The notes below the pieces were generated by a model. It made no database searches, had not been told where the DNA came from, and saw only the letters and a list, made by a program, of their open reading frames with translations. This document shows positions 1-7,396 of a DNA stretch of 21,248 bases, piece after piece. The DNA comes from a virus, in IMG/VR virus record IMGVR_UViG_3300042865_000540, positions 1-21,248 of that record; one strand, 5' to 3'. The stretch's first letter is position 1. Every line of letters begins with the position of its first letter. Made by a program: the position numbers and the translations under genes.

Positions 1-684
1 ATGCTCACACTCAAATTTGACGACAAAGAGCTGCGGAAAAAGCTGCAGCATGTGCCATCGCTTGCTGATGAAGCTGTGAGGGGGGCTATCCGAAACACAC
101 TGGCATTTGACGTTGCTGGAAACAAGGGGTCAAACACCCTGCGAAACTACATGGATGGCACGCTCAGGCAGTACGTTGACCGGCCAACGCCATTCACTTC
201 GGACGGCAAGGGCTTGGCCTTCTATGCCACTGTGCCTGAGAAAAAATCGGGGCCGCTTGAGGGAAAGTTTGGCGTCAAAGGCATTCAGGGCGCGTACATT
301 CAATTTATCGCAAAAGGGGTGCCACGCGATAACAAGATAATCGAACGCAGATCACCAGACGGGATATTGATGGTGCCTGCAAAGAAAATGAAACTTGATA
401 AATATGGAAACGTGCCAAGGAAAATATACGAGCGCATTTACAACGAGGCATTTTCATCTGCAAAGAATAAGCAATTTTTCTATTTGAAGAAGGGCGGGAA
501 GATTCCGCCTGGAATCTATGAGCGAAAAGAGGCTGGCGGTGTAGAGTTGAAGTTTTTGGCGGTGAACGAGGCCAAGTACAGAAAGCAATGGGATTTCTTC
601 GGTCTGGCGCAAGACTGGATTGAAAAACGACTCCCTATTGCAACTCAGGATGCACTCAGTCACGAACTGAAAAAAGGATTTTGA
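1..684 (+). CDS. gpZ-like minor tail protein (tail completion), putative
   Basis: Predicted 227-residue soluble protein with no signal peptide or membrane segment. Its outline resembles lambda gpZ, which acts at the head-proximal end of the tail. It has an N-terminal amphipathic helix region (DKELRKKLQHV, then an Ala/Asn-rich helix), a central basic part with a G-AYIQF motif near residue 97, and a C-terminal RLP-x(5)-AL-x-HEL-KK tail much like the RLP..ALQHQL end of gpZ. These similarities are from memory, not a search. The first base of the window is the A of the ATG, so a start further upstream cannot be excluded. The end is close to the next gene, whose ribosome binding site lies inside this coding sequence. 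Position is unusual: lambda Z lies just before U in the tail module, whereas here the gene sits directly upstream of terminase. A different HK97 gp10-like tail-completion role is possible. Confidence 0.55.
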   Translation: MLTLKFDDKELRKKLQHVPSLADEAVRGAIRNTLAFDVAGNKGSNTLRNYMDGTLRQYVDRPTPFTSDGKGLAFYATVPEKKSGPLEGKFGVKGIQGAYIQFIAKGVPRDNKIIERRSPDGILMVPAKKMKLDKYGNVPRKIYERIYNEAFSSAKNKQFFYLKKGGKIPPGIYERKEAGGVELKFLAVNEAKYRKQWDFFGLAQDWIEKRLPIATQDALSHELKKGF

Positions 685-686
685 CC

Positions 687-1130
687 ATGGCAAGGCGATT
701 CAATGACGATGACGATGGCGGCGCGCTTGACCCGCTGAAGACTGCACGGCGAGAGCTGGTATTGAGGCAAATCAGGAATGAAGACCTGAAGATGGCCGTG
801 GCCGAGGGCCAGTTGATGCGGACCGATGTGCACCGCGAGGTCATGTCTGAAATCATCTCCACCATGATCACATTCTTGGACACGCTGCCGGACGTGATGG
901 AGCGAAAGCTGGCCTTGAACTCAACAGTGGTGGTCGCCATGCGTGACTTGGTGGACAACGCCAGGGATGGCTTGCATGAAAAGCTGATGGCCGTTGTTCC
1001 GCCGGACTCGAGCAAGCAAGAACCTGGACAACTTAACAGCGCCCCCCCACTGCCGGCCGGAGCTGCACCCGCAAAACGCAGACCCGGACGACCAACGAAC
1101 GCCGAGCGCGCAATGCGAGGTGGCATCTGA
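687..1130 (+). CDS. terminase small subunit-like DNA packaging protein
   Basis: Predicted 147-residue protein. The core (about residues 18-100) is helical and matches the part of Nu1-type small terminase subunits downstream of their DNA-binding domain: LKTARRELVLRQIRNEDLK, a GQL-x-R-x-DV-HREV segment, and TFLDTLPDVMERKL. The usual N-terminal winged helix is missing. Instead there is an acidic DDDD run at the start and a basic C-terminal tail with KRRPGRPT (residues 130-137), which looks like an AT-hook. Small subunits recognise the packaging site and load the large subunit. ATG 687 is chosen because AGGA at 675-678 is 8 bases upstream; the in-frame TTG at 681 is too close to it. The stop overlaps the terminase large subunit start (TGATG), showing translational coupling. 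Identification rests on the core pattern and the neighbour, so it is good but not certain. Confidence 0.75.
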   Translation: MARRFNDDDDGGALDPLKTARRELVLRQIRNEDLKMAVAEGQLMRTDVHREVMSEIISTMITFLDTLPDVMERKLALNSTVVVAMRDLVDNARDGLHEKLMAVVPPDSSKQEPGQLNSAPPLPAGAAPAKRRPGRPTNAERAMRGGI

Positions 1131-3202
1131 TGATCGAAGAACCGTATCACGAAGCGTACAAAAAGAACAAGCTCAAGTCCGGCCGTGAGCAGGCCATTGG
1201 GGTTTTTGAGCGAGTTCGTGCACCGCGCAGAATTTCGATGTCTCAGGCATGCCGTGAGTACATGCGGATCAGCACGCCAGGCGGCTACGATGGGCCGTGG
1301 AGTTCGGACGTCGCGCCCTACATGGTTGAGCCCATGGATGCCAGTGTCAGTAGAGAGTACGAGGCGGTGGTTTTTGTTGGCGTTGCGCAGTCCGGCAAGA
1401 CCGCATCTCTGGCAGAGGGTGCGATCACATACTCTGTGGTAGTGGACCCGTCAGACTGCACGCTGATCATGCCATCTCAGGACTCGGCCAGGGACTTCAG
1501 CAAGCGCCGCCTTGACCGGCTTGTGCGGAACTCCCCTGAGCTTCGCTCGCGTGTCGGCGGCGGGCAGGATGACAACGTCCTCGACAAGGTGACAACTGCC
1601 GGGGCGATCCTGACGCTTGGCTGGCCAACAGTCAGCCAGTTGGCGTCCAAGAACATCAAGCGCATCATCCTGTCCGACCTTGACCGCATGCCTGCCGATA
1701 TTGGCGGCGAGGGCGATCCGTTCAGCTTGGCCAAAAAGCGCACCCAGAGCTTCATGTCTGCTGGCAAGGTCATTGCCGAAAGCACACCCGGTTACTACGT
1801 GACGGACGCCGACTGGAAACCGCCATCGCCGGACTCCCACATGCCGCCTCCGGTTGCCGGTGGCGTGTTGCAGCTTTACGCGCAAGGGACCATGGAACGC
1901 TGGTACTGGAAGTGCCCGCATTGCAGCGAGATGTTTCGCGCTGAGATGCAGCATTTCAGGTGGGATGACCTGCCGGACCCATCGGAGGCGGCTGCAACCG
2001 CTCACATTGCCTGCCCTGAGTGCGGCGGCGTGATCGAGGAAAAGCACAAGCAGGCGCTGAACTTGGCTGGCAGGTGGTTGCCGGACGGCTGGCGGGATGG
2101 AAAGCCAAGGGTGGCGAGAATACGAAGTTTTTGGATGCAAGGTGTGGCGGCAGCTTTTCAGCGGTGGTCATCGCTGGCCTACAACATGATCGCTGCCCGG
2201 CGAGAGTTTGCTGAGTCCGGTGCTGTGGAGCGGCTGAAGGTTGTAACGAACGTTGACTGGGGTTTGCCGTTCACGCAGCCAGCCTCTATGTCTGAGCGGT
2301 CATCGACCGGTTTGCAGGCGCTCTCTGAGCATTACTCGCTTGGCGTTGTCCCGCCAGAAGGACGGTTTCTTGTGGCATCGGTTGACATGCAGATCAACCG
2401 CTTTGTGTTGCAGGTTGTCGCCCATGGGAAGAGCAACGAGCGTTGGCTGGTGGATCGGCGAAACATAACCGAGTCACCGAGGGTCATGGCGGACGGATCA
2501 AAAGCGCGGGTTGAGCCATTCACGCACCCGGAGGACTTCAACGCCCTGCTGCCCATCCTGACCGATCTAAAGTACCCGGACTCAAGCGGCGGCGACATGA
2601 ATGTGCGCGTCATGACGCTGGACACCGGCGGCAAAGATGAGGCAGCTGTCAACGCCTACGCCTTTTGGCGCAAGGCTGCAGGACTCGGGCTCGCGGATCG
2701 GCTCATGCTGATCAAGGGCAGCGGCCTGCCGGGTGCCAAGCGGCTGAACCGGTCAACAGCTCAAAAGGTTGACGGTGTACCGCTGTGGATCGTTGGCACA
2801 AATATTATCAAGACAGAGGTGGCCTTTGACTTGATAAGGCAGGACCCTGGCCCTGGGAAAATCCACACTTCAAGCGAGCTACAAAGTTGGTTCTTCGACG
2901 AGCTTGCAGCCGAGGAGCAAGACCCGGCAACAGGGAAATGGTTTAAGAAGAACGCGAAAGGCAAAAACGAGGCGTTAGACTTGTTGGTTTACGACGCTGC
3001 AGCCTATATTGCCATCGGCGGAGAGGGTTTGCAGTGGGATGAAGAGGAGAAGTTGCCGGTTTGGGCGCGTCGTAGGGTTCCGGCACCTCCCGAGCCAGAA
3101 TTTCCAGCTCAAACCATAATTAATCCAGCATCCAGAGCCGCCGATCCAACTCAGTCGGGCAAGATTGACTGGGCCGCGCTTGGAGAAAGCATGAACGGGT
3201 GA
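1130..3202 (+). CDS. terminase large subunit (lambda gpA family)
   Basis: 690-residue packaging motor that cuts concatemeric DNA and pumps it through the portal using ATP. The N-terminal ATPase shows a Walker-A-like loop VAQSGKT (residues 85-91) and a Walker-B-like strand IILSDLDRM (179-187). Two CxxC pairs (CPHC near 262-265, CPEC near 295-298) form a likely zinc-binding knuckle, common in this family. The C-terminal nuclease part shows acidic residues in the expected strands: VASVDM (D419), TLDTGG (D498) and ALDLLVYDAAAY near residue 630. Length is close to lambda gpA (641 aa). The start overlaps the small subunit stop by one base. No frameshift or missing key residue was seen. This is the clearest anchor for assigning the window to a lambda-like late region. 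Confidence 0.96.
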   Translation: MIEEPYHEAYKKNKLKSGREQAIGVFERVRAPRRISMSQACREYMRISTPGGYDGPWSSDVAPYMVEPMDASVSREYEAVVFVGVAQSGKTASLAEGAITYSVVVDPSDCTLIMPSQDSARDFSKRRLDRLVRNSPELRSRVGGGQDDNVLDKVTTAGAILTLGWPTVSQLASKNIKRIILSDLDRMPADIGGEGDPFSLAKKRTQSFMSAGKVIAESTPGYYVTDADWKPPSPDSHMPPPVAGGVLQLYAQGTMERWYWKCPHCSEMFRAEMQHFRWDDLPDPSEAAATAHIACPECGGVIEEKHKQALNLAGRWLPDGWRDGKPRVARIRSFWMQGVAAAFQRWSSLAYNMIAARREFAESGAVERLKVVTNVDWGLPFTQPASMSERSSTGLQALSEHYSLGVVPPEGRFLVASVDMQINRFVLQVVAHGKSNERWLVDRRNITESPRVMADGSKARVEPFTHPEDFNALLPILTDLKYPDSSGGDMNVRVMTLDTGGKDEAAVNAYAFWRKAAGLGLADRLMLIKGSGLPGAKRLNRSTAQKVDGVPLWIVGTNIIKTEVAFDLIRQDPGPGKIHTSSELQSWFFDELAAEEQDPATGKWFKKNAKGKNEALDLLVYDAAAYIAIGGEGLQWDEEEKLPVWARRRVPAPPEPEFPAQTIINPASRAADPTQSGKIDWAALGESMNG

Positions 3203-3340
3203 TTTTTGGGTATTAGGATTTTATTTTTAGATGAGTAAATCCGAAGTGACGCCGAGCCGCATTAGTCTGTATCGACGGAAGTGGTATTTTTATTTGAAAT
3301 AATATTGCACAAACCACAAATCGGCGTGATAATTGCAAAA
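3203..3340 (+). other. AT-rich intergenic gap between terminase and gpW-like gene
   Basis: A 138-base gap, the longest AT-rich non-coding stretch in the head module. It holds a 23-codon open frame at 3231-3302 with no ribosome binding site, which I do not call. Near its end TTGCAC (3305-3310) and GATAAT (3328-3333) are separated by 17 bases, a weak sigma70-like arrangement (3/6 and 5/6 matches). No hairpin terminator was seen after the terminase gene. Confidence 0.4.
3305..3333 (+). promoter_or_regulatory. weak candidate promoter upstream of gpW-like gene
   Basis: TTGCAC at 3305-3310, a 17-base spacer, then GATAAT at 3328-3333. The -10 element is good, the -35 poor. Transcription would be expected to begin near base 3341, exactly where the ATG of the next gene lies, so the product might be a leaderless message. 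This fits the lack of a ribosome binding site there, but no experiment supports it. Confidence 0.25.
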
Positions 3341-3676
3341 ATGGACAATTGCGCACCACGCCATGCAAAGTTCCGCTGTTCCGAGGCTATCGGCCAAGCG
3401 GTTGCCGCCTATCACGCCCTGATGGTCGGTCAAACTCGCGTTCGCGTGCGCCATGGAGATTCCGAAGTTGAGTATGACAAGCGAAACATTCCGGCCCTGA
3501 AAAACTACATCATGTCGCTTCACCAGTCCTGTGGCGGCGCTGAGTCGGCGGCTGTTTTGGGCATCCCTCAACGCCGTGCACCGGCGCATGCCGTGTTCAG
3601 CGAACAGACTTTGGCTGGTTCTGGCTGCATTTCAGGCATCCAGAAATCATGCAACCCATGCGAAGGATGCGAATGA
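3341..3676 (+). CDS. gpW-like head-tail connector protein
   Basis: 111 residues from ATG 3341. The middle part follows lambda gpW: an Ala-rich helix ending AAYHALMVGQTRV, a beta hairpin VRHGDSEVEYDKRN, a second helix IPALKNYIMSLHQ, and a tail with QRRAPAHAVF that parallels the RRRGPAGF end of gpW. gpW plugs the portal after packaging and prepares it for tail attachment. Here the protein is longer than gpW (68 aa) because of an N-terminal Cys-containing stretch and a C-terminal extension with several Cys (SGCISGIQ, CNPCEGC). A GTG at 3281 in the same frame would add 20 residues; neither start has a convincing ribosome binding site. The stop overlaps the portal start as ATGA. The position between terminase and portal is exactly that of lambda W. 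Confidence 0.78.
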   Translation: MDNCAPRHAKFRCSEAIGQAVAAYHALMVGQTRVRVRHGDSEVEYDKRNIPALKNYIMSLHQSCGGAESAAVLGIPQRRAPAHAVFSEQTLAGSGCISGIQKSCNPCEGCE

Positions 3677-5328
3677 AGGCTAGGCGGAAATATGTGCCGC
3701 TTGACCACTCGGCAAATCCTGGTGCGTTGGCGGACAGCTTTTCGCTCAAGCCGACCGCTGGGGCTTTCACGGCTGGAGATCGGCAATCCCGAGAACTGGC
3801 AAGCTGGAGGCCAAAGCTCCAATCAGCCGATGCTGACATGCTGGACAACAAAGAGGTTGCAGAGGCCAGGACAATCGACCTGGTTCGTAACAATGGCATC
3901 GCATCTGGGGCCGTGCAGTCGCGCAAAGACCGGGTTGTTGGCGCAAAGTTTCGTCTGATTCTTGCCCCAGACTACCGCACGCTAGGACTTGACCGGGCAA
4001 TGCTTCGAGAGTGGGCGCGCCTGATTGAAGGCGAGTACTCCGCATGGGCCGACGATCCATCTTGCTTTGCTGACGCCCAGCGCAAGCGCACCGTTACCGA
4101 GATTCTTCGAGACTCAGAAGCCACCCGCTTCATGCAAGGCGAATCATTCCTGACTCGGGAATGGCGCTTTATGCCGTTCAACGAATCCCCGTATGGGACA
4201 TGCTTTGCCATGGTTGAGCCCGAGCGTGTGAGCAATCCAATGCTTGCGGACGCTGAAAAAATCAGGGCTGGTATTGAGTTTGACAGCTACGGCGCTGCCA
4301 CGGCGTTTCATATCCGCACACGCCACCCCGAGGACTTTTCTCGCTCAACATTGGGTGGCGACATTGATCCAAATCAATGGCAACGCATCACGAAGTACAA
4401 CCGCTTTGGCTGGCTTCAGGTCATCCACAATTTTGAGCAGCAAAGATCAAGCCAGACCCGTGGATTCAGCTCGTTCGCTTCAGTCGTCAAGCGGCTCAAG
4501 ATGCTCGACCGCCAAGAAAACATCCAGCTTGAGCTGTCAATCATTGCCGCATCTCTGGCCATCGTGATCGAAAGCCAGTTCGGACCCAACAGCGCGCACG
4601 AGGCGCTTGGAGCGTCAGGCATTGGACAGCTCGCGGAGTATGTCGGCGCTCAGTCGTCGTTCAAAAAGAACTCCCCTGTCCTGTTTGATGGCGTCAAAAT
4701 CCCGCACTTGTTCCCGGGCGAAAAGCTCAACGTGTCACGGGCCGAGCCGCCCGGTGATCAGTTCGCAGCCTTCCAAGAGGCCATGCTTCGCCACACGGCG
4801 CGGGGCCTGAATACGTCATACGAGTCATTGTCAGGCGACTACAGCAAGACAAGCTACAGCTCTGCCCGTGCGGCAATGGCCGAATCATGGGCATCGGTGC
4901 TGGCTTCGCGTGAGTTTGGACCCGCCCGCAATGCAACGCACATTTTCCGGCTGTGGTTGCGAGAGGGCATTGTCAGGGGTTTGCTGCCCCTGCCTCCCGG
5001 TGTGAAGCTGGAAGACTTTTTGGGCCGCATGGGCTTGTTTTCGCGCTGTGGCTGGCTTGGTGCGGGCCGAATCCCAATCGACGAACTCAAGAACGCCAGG
5101 GCAAACAAGCTGCAGCTTGAGACGAATCAAACCACTCTGGCATCCATCGCCGCGGACGCTGGCATGGATTGGGAGGAGATGCTTGAGCAGCGCGCCGAGG
5201 AAATGAACATGGCGAAAGAGCTGGGCGTCGATCCGGTGATCAACGCAGCAAACGCAGCCGCTAACTCTGACGGCGAAATGGACAACCCCGACAATGGAGA
5301 AACCCAAGGTGACAGCCAAACATCCTGA
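3673..5328 (+). CDS. portal protein (lambda gpB family)
   Basis: 551-residue portal subunit. Twelve copies are expected to form the ring at one capsid vertex through which DNA enters and leaves. Family marks include RNNGIASGAVQSRKDRVVG early in the protein, a central ESFLTREWR segment, the long helical stem region with RLKMLDRQENIQLELSIIAA, and GLNTSYESLSGDYSKTSYSSAR, typical of lambda-type portals. Length is near lambda gpB (533 aa). ATG 3673 is preferred because it overlaps the upstream stop (ATGA) and GAAGG at 3662-3666 is 6 bases upstream; ATG 3649 in the same frame would add 8 residues. The C-terminal tail is acidic and Asn/Asp-rich, as is common. The gene is followed by two very small open frames rather than directly by the protease. 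Confidence 0.95.
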   Translation: MKARRKYVPLDHSANPGALADSFSLKPTAGAFTAGDRQSRELASWRPKLQSADADMLDNKEVAEARTIDLVRNNGIASGAVQSRKDRVVGAKFRLILAPDYRTLGLDRAMLREWARLIEGEYSAWADDPSCFADAQRKRTVTEILRDSEATRFMQGESFLTREWRFMPFNESPYGTCFAMVEPERVSNPMLADAEKIRAGIEFDSYGAATAFHIRTRHPEDFSRSTLGGDIDPNQWQRITKYNRFGWLQVIHNFEQQRSSQTRGFSSFASVVKRLKMLDRQENIQLELSIIAASLAIVIESQFGPNSAHEALGASGIGQLAEYVGAQSSFKKNSPVLFDGVKIPHLFPGEKLNVSRAEPPGDQFAAFQEAMLRHTARGLNTSYESLSGDYSKTSYSSARAAMAESWASVLASREFGPARNATHIFRLWLREGIVRGLLPLPPGVKLEDFLGRMGLFSRCGWLGAGRIPIDELKNARANKLQLETNQTTLASIAADAGMDWEEMLEQRAEEMNMAKELGVDPVINAANAAANSDGEMDNPDNGETQGDSQTS

Positions 5329-5485
5329 GCCATCGCAGATCGTGAACAAGGCACGCCTTTGGCACATCAAAACCGCCCAATACGTGACCCTGTGCAATTG
5401 CGCAAGCGCGGCCGATTACCGAAAAGTTTCATGGGCAAAGCCTAGACCATCCGAGTACTACCTGGATGAGCCAAAAAATGCTTAA
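5294..5485 (+). CDS. small hypothetical protein overlapping portal end
   Basis: 63-residue open frame beginning inside the last 35 bases of the portal gene in another frame. The product is basic, carries a CNC motif at about residues 34-36 and ends in KPRPSEYYLDEPKNA; there is no signal peptide or membrane segment. I do not recognise a family. No clear ribosome binding site precedes ATG 5294, so expression would depend on coupling to portal translation. Its end overlaps the next small frame by 20 bases, the tight packing normally seen in real phage genes. The stretch would otherwise be an unexplained 330-base gap in the head operon, which mildly favours it being real. Confidence 0.42.
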   Translation: MEKPKVTAKHPEPSQIVNKARLWHIKTAQYVTLCNCASAADYRKVSWAKPRPSEYYLDEPKNA

Positions 5486-5630
5486 GTATATTTGTGAAGA
5501 CGGTCATGCAAACGTCAAGCTTGCACGACTGCTGGCATGGCCAGCCGAAGGGGCTGATTGCGAGTGCTGCGCCGGTGCTCGGGTGTGGCTTGCTCTGGCC
5601 GTTGGCCTGCTGGTCGGCTGGATTCTCTAA
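5466..5630 (+). CDS. 54-aa Cys-rich single-pass membrane protein, hypothetical
   Basis: Short open frame. The N-terminal half has four cysteines arranged as ICEDGH and DCECC (C10, C32, C34, C35), which could bind a metal or form disulfides. The last 17 residues, VWLALAVGLLVGWIL with its flank, form a hydrophobic helix running to the C-terminus, as in tail-anchored or small membrane proteins. An in-frame ATG at 5478 is an alternative start giving 50 residues. The frame overlaps the previous small gene by 20 bases and ends 28 bases before the protease start. There is no strong ribosome binding site. Its function is unknown; a clean hydrophobic C-terminus is unlikely by chance but not proof of expression. 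Confidence 0.45.
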   Translation: MSQKMLKYICEDGHANVKLARLLAWPAEGADCECCAGARVWLALAVGLLVGWIL

Positions 5631-5644
5631 AATCAAATAATATG

Positions 5645-5662
5645 TCATAATCCACATTATGA
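5645..5662 (+). promoter_or_regulatory. inverted repeat enclosing the protease start codon
   Basis: TCATAAT (5645-5651), loop CCAC, ATTATGA (5656-5662): a perfect 7-bp stem that contains the ATG at 5659-5661. No Shine-Dalgarno sequence is visible upstream. In RNA the pairing is AU-rich and so weak, but it could dampen initiation of the protease, which is needed in low amounts. The regulatory role is inference only. Confidence 0.35.
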
Positions 5663-7002
5663 AATTCGCACACATCGCTGCACGAGTCCTGAGCAGACCT
5701 TTGCTGCTTGAGCCGATCTATGCCGGAATATTCTTTTCTGCGCTTGGGCAGCGGCTTGGCGCTCAAGAGCTTGACGACGCGCAAGGGGCGGTAATGGATC
5801 TTTCCGGCATGGTTCGGACAGCCGAGAGCTACCAGGTGCGCATGCAGCGGTTTGGGGCTGGTAAGTATGCGCCATACGCCGTCATGGGAAACGGCATTGC
5901 CGTGGTGTCGATAGAAGGCACACTGGTACAAAAAACCGGAAACCTTGACCCCGATAGCGGAATGCAGGGTTATGACGGTGTGCGCGGCAAGATGGAAATG
6001 GCGCTGGCCGACTCAAAAGTCAACGGCATTCTGCTGAATATCGACTCCCCAGGCGGCGAGGTGTCTGGCGCGTTCGACATGGCGGATTTTGTCCGTACTG
6101 CCAACGCTCAAAAGCCGGTGTGGTCATACGCTGGCGACACAATGGCCTCTGCAGCGTACCTCATCGGCTCGCAGGCGTCAAAGGTCTTCGCTAGCCAGAC
6201 TGCATCAGTTGGATCAATCGGGGTCCTGGTGGCGCACGCTGACAGATCTGGCCAACTTGATAAACAAGGAGTCAAGATTACCTTGATTCACTCAGGTAAG
6301 CACAAAGTGGACGGCAACCCATACGGCGCGCTGCCGGACGGCGTGAAGGCCGGTATTCAAGGCGAGATCGACGCCGTGCGTGACAAATTCGCGGGCACTG
6401 CAGCGGCAGGGCGTAAAAAGAGCAAGGAAGACATGTTGGCAACCGAGGCGCGGGTTTACTCGGCTTCAGCGGCGCAACAAGTCGGGCTTGTTGATGGGGT
6501 GATGTCCTTTGACGAGGTTGTCACCGCATTTTCTTCAACCTTCGCCCGGTCGGGCGAAACACAACCGAGAGGTAATCAAATGACTTCACAAGTCAACAAT
6601 CCCTCCCCCGGCCTGACAGATGCCGAGGTGGAGAAGATGATGGGGGACGCACGTTCTGAGGGCTTGAAAGCTGGCTCCACCGCCGAGCGCACCCGCATTC
6701 AGGCAATCCTTGGCAGTCCAGCGGCAGAAGGCCGCACGGCCACGGCGCAACATCTGGCGTTCAACACCGACATGACTGCAGATTCCGCTTTGTCGCTGCT
6801 GTCCACATTCCCTCAAGCCGCCGCACCAGTCGCCAGTGTGGTGGACCCCATTCGTGCTGCAGCCGCAGCGGGAATGACCGAAGGCGCTGGTGTTCGCGCC
6901 GAGCTGACCGACGACAAAACCAATGAGCAGTCTGACGACCAGAAGGCTTCCGCAGCGACCATGGCGGCTCTGTCCATCATGGGCATCAAAATGAAAGCAT
7001 GA
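5659..7002 (+). CDS. prohead protease, S49 (SppA-like) family, lambda gpC type
   Basis: 447-residue capsid maturation protease with scaffold domain fused at its C-terminus. It opens with the RPLLLEPIYAGIFFSALGQR segment typical of phage S49 proteases. The catalytic domain covers roughly residues 75-290: IDSPGGEVSG (oxyanion-hole glycines at 132-133), the probable nucleophile Ser164 in DTMASAAY, VGSIGV (about 184-189), and the likely general-base Lys at 214 or 216 in HSGKHKVDGNPY. The remainder (from about residue 308) is Ala/Thr/Glu-rich, consistent with a helical scaffold. Length matches lambda gpC (439 aa). The start has no visible ribosome binding site and lies inside an inverted repeat. 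The stop TGA overlaps the GAGG ribosome binding site of the decoration gene. Confidence 0.93.
   Translation: MKFAHIAARVLSRPLLLEPIYAGIFFSALGQRLGAQELDDAQGAVMDLSGMVRTAESYQVRMQRFGAGKYAPYAVMGNGIAVVSIEGTLVQKTGNLDPDSGMQGYDGVRGKMEMALADSKVNGILLNIDSPGGEVSGAFDMADFVRTANAQKPVWSYAGDTMASAAYLIGSQASKVFASQTASVGSIGVLVAHADRSGQLDKQGVKITLIHSGKHKVDGNPYGALPDGVKAGIQGEIDAVRDKFAGTAAAGRKKSKEDMLATEARVYSASAAQQVGLVDGVMSFDEVVTAFSSTFARSGETQPRGNQMTSQVNNPSPGLTDAEVEKMMGDARSEGLKAGSTAERTRIQAILGSPAAEGRTATAQHLAFNTDMTADSALSLLSTFPQAAAPVASVVDPIRAAAAAGMTEGAGVRAELTDDKTNEQSDDQKASAATMAALSIMGIKMKA
6541..6558 (+). promoter_or_regulatory. perfect 8-bp hairpin before the internal scaffold start
   Basis: TTCGCCCG and CGGGCGAA flank a GT centre, so the RNA can fold as a GC-rich stem of 7 bp with a four-base loop. 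It lies within the protease coding sequence, 8 bases upstream of the internal ribosome binding site GAGAGG (6567-6572). No T-run follows, so it is unlikely to be a terminator. A role in stalling, message stability or exposing the internal start is inferred from position. Confidence 0.5.
6580..7002 (+). CDS. internal in-frame scaffold protein (lambda Nu3 analogue)
   Basis: Predicted 140-residue product from an ATG inside the protease gene, same frame (residue 308 of the long protein), sharing its C-terminus. GAGAGG at 6567-6572 lies 7 bases before the ATG, a better ribosome binding site than the one for the full protease. The product is largely helical and Ala/Glu/Thr-rich (TDAEVEKMMGDARSEGLKAG at its start), as expected for an assembly scaffold that is later lost. 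In lambda, Nu3 is made in exactly this way from gene C and is needed in excess over the protease. A perfect hairpin lies just upstream. The internal initiation is inferred from sequence and the lambda precedent. Confidence 0.7.
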   Translation: MTSQVNNPSPGLTDAEVEKMMGDARSEGLKAGSTAERTRIQAILGSPAAEGRTATAQHLAFNTDMTADSALSLLSTFPQAAAPVASVVDPIRAAAAAGMTEGAGVRAELTDDKTNEQSDDQKASAATMAALSIMGIKMKA

Positions 7003-7012
7003 GGTAAAAACC

Positions 7013-7396
7013 ATGACCTGCACCATCAATCCCGTCAAAATCAACCAGTGCCCTGAAGTCACTGACTTGAGCCTGAACAACACCTTGCTCTGCAAGTCGT
7101 GCTGCCTGCCATCGCGAAAATTCGTGAACGTCAAAGTCGGCGAGACCATTGTGTCTGGCGACCTGGTGAAGATCGACCCGGCTACAGGCGAAGCCTCTGT
7201 GGCCACCGCCGTGGCTGACATCAAGGGCGTGGCCGACTGCTCCGCCACCGCCACCGCAGACTGCCCCGGTCAAATCTGCGTTTACGTGCGCGACGCCCTG
7301 CTGAAGTGCGGCTCCATCAACTATGGCGCACTGGCCCCGGCCTTAGTAGACGCCAAGCTGGAAGAACTGCGCATCTTCCTGGCCTTCCAAATCTGA
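7013..7396 (+). CDS. head decoration protein (gpD-like)
   Basis: 127 residues, close to lambda gpD (110 aa), placed between scaffold and major capsid protein as in lambda. The core has short beta strands, KFVNVKVGETIVSGDLVKIDPATG followed by VADIKGVADCSA, the fold pattern of small trimeric decoration proteins that clamp the expanded capsid. It is strikingly cysteine-rich: nine Cys in 127 residues, including C3, C13 and the cluster CKSCC at 27-31. This is unlike lambda gpD and suggests disulfides or metal binding in the mature virion, though this is inference. GAGG at 7001-7004 gives a good ribosome binding site, 8 bases before the ATG. Expression in large amounts is expected. Confidence 0.8.
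   Translation: MTCTINPVKINQCPEVTDLSLNNTLLCKSCCLPSRKFVNVKVGETIVSGDLVKIDPATGEASVATAVADIKGVADCSATATADCPGQICVYVRDALLKCGSINYGALAPALVDAKLEELRIFLAFQI

Noticed and set aside
3231-3302. 23-codon open frame in the AT-rich gap after terminase
   Set aside because: No ribosome binding site and no recognisable feature; likely chance.
5389-5404. Near-palindrome TGTGCAATTGCGCA as a possible operator
   Set aside because: Imperfect, inside a putative small coding frame and not repeated at any promoter candidate.
6586-7254. 222-codon minus-strand open frame over the scaffold region
   Set aside because: Antisense to the protease/scaffold and decoration genes with no supporting signals.
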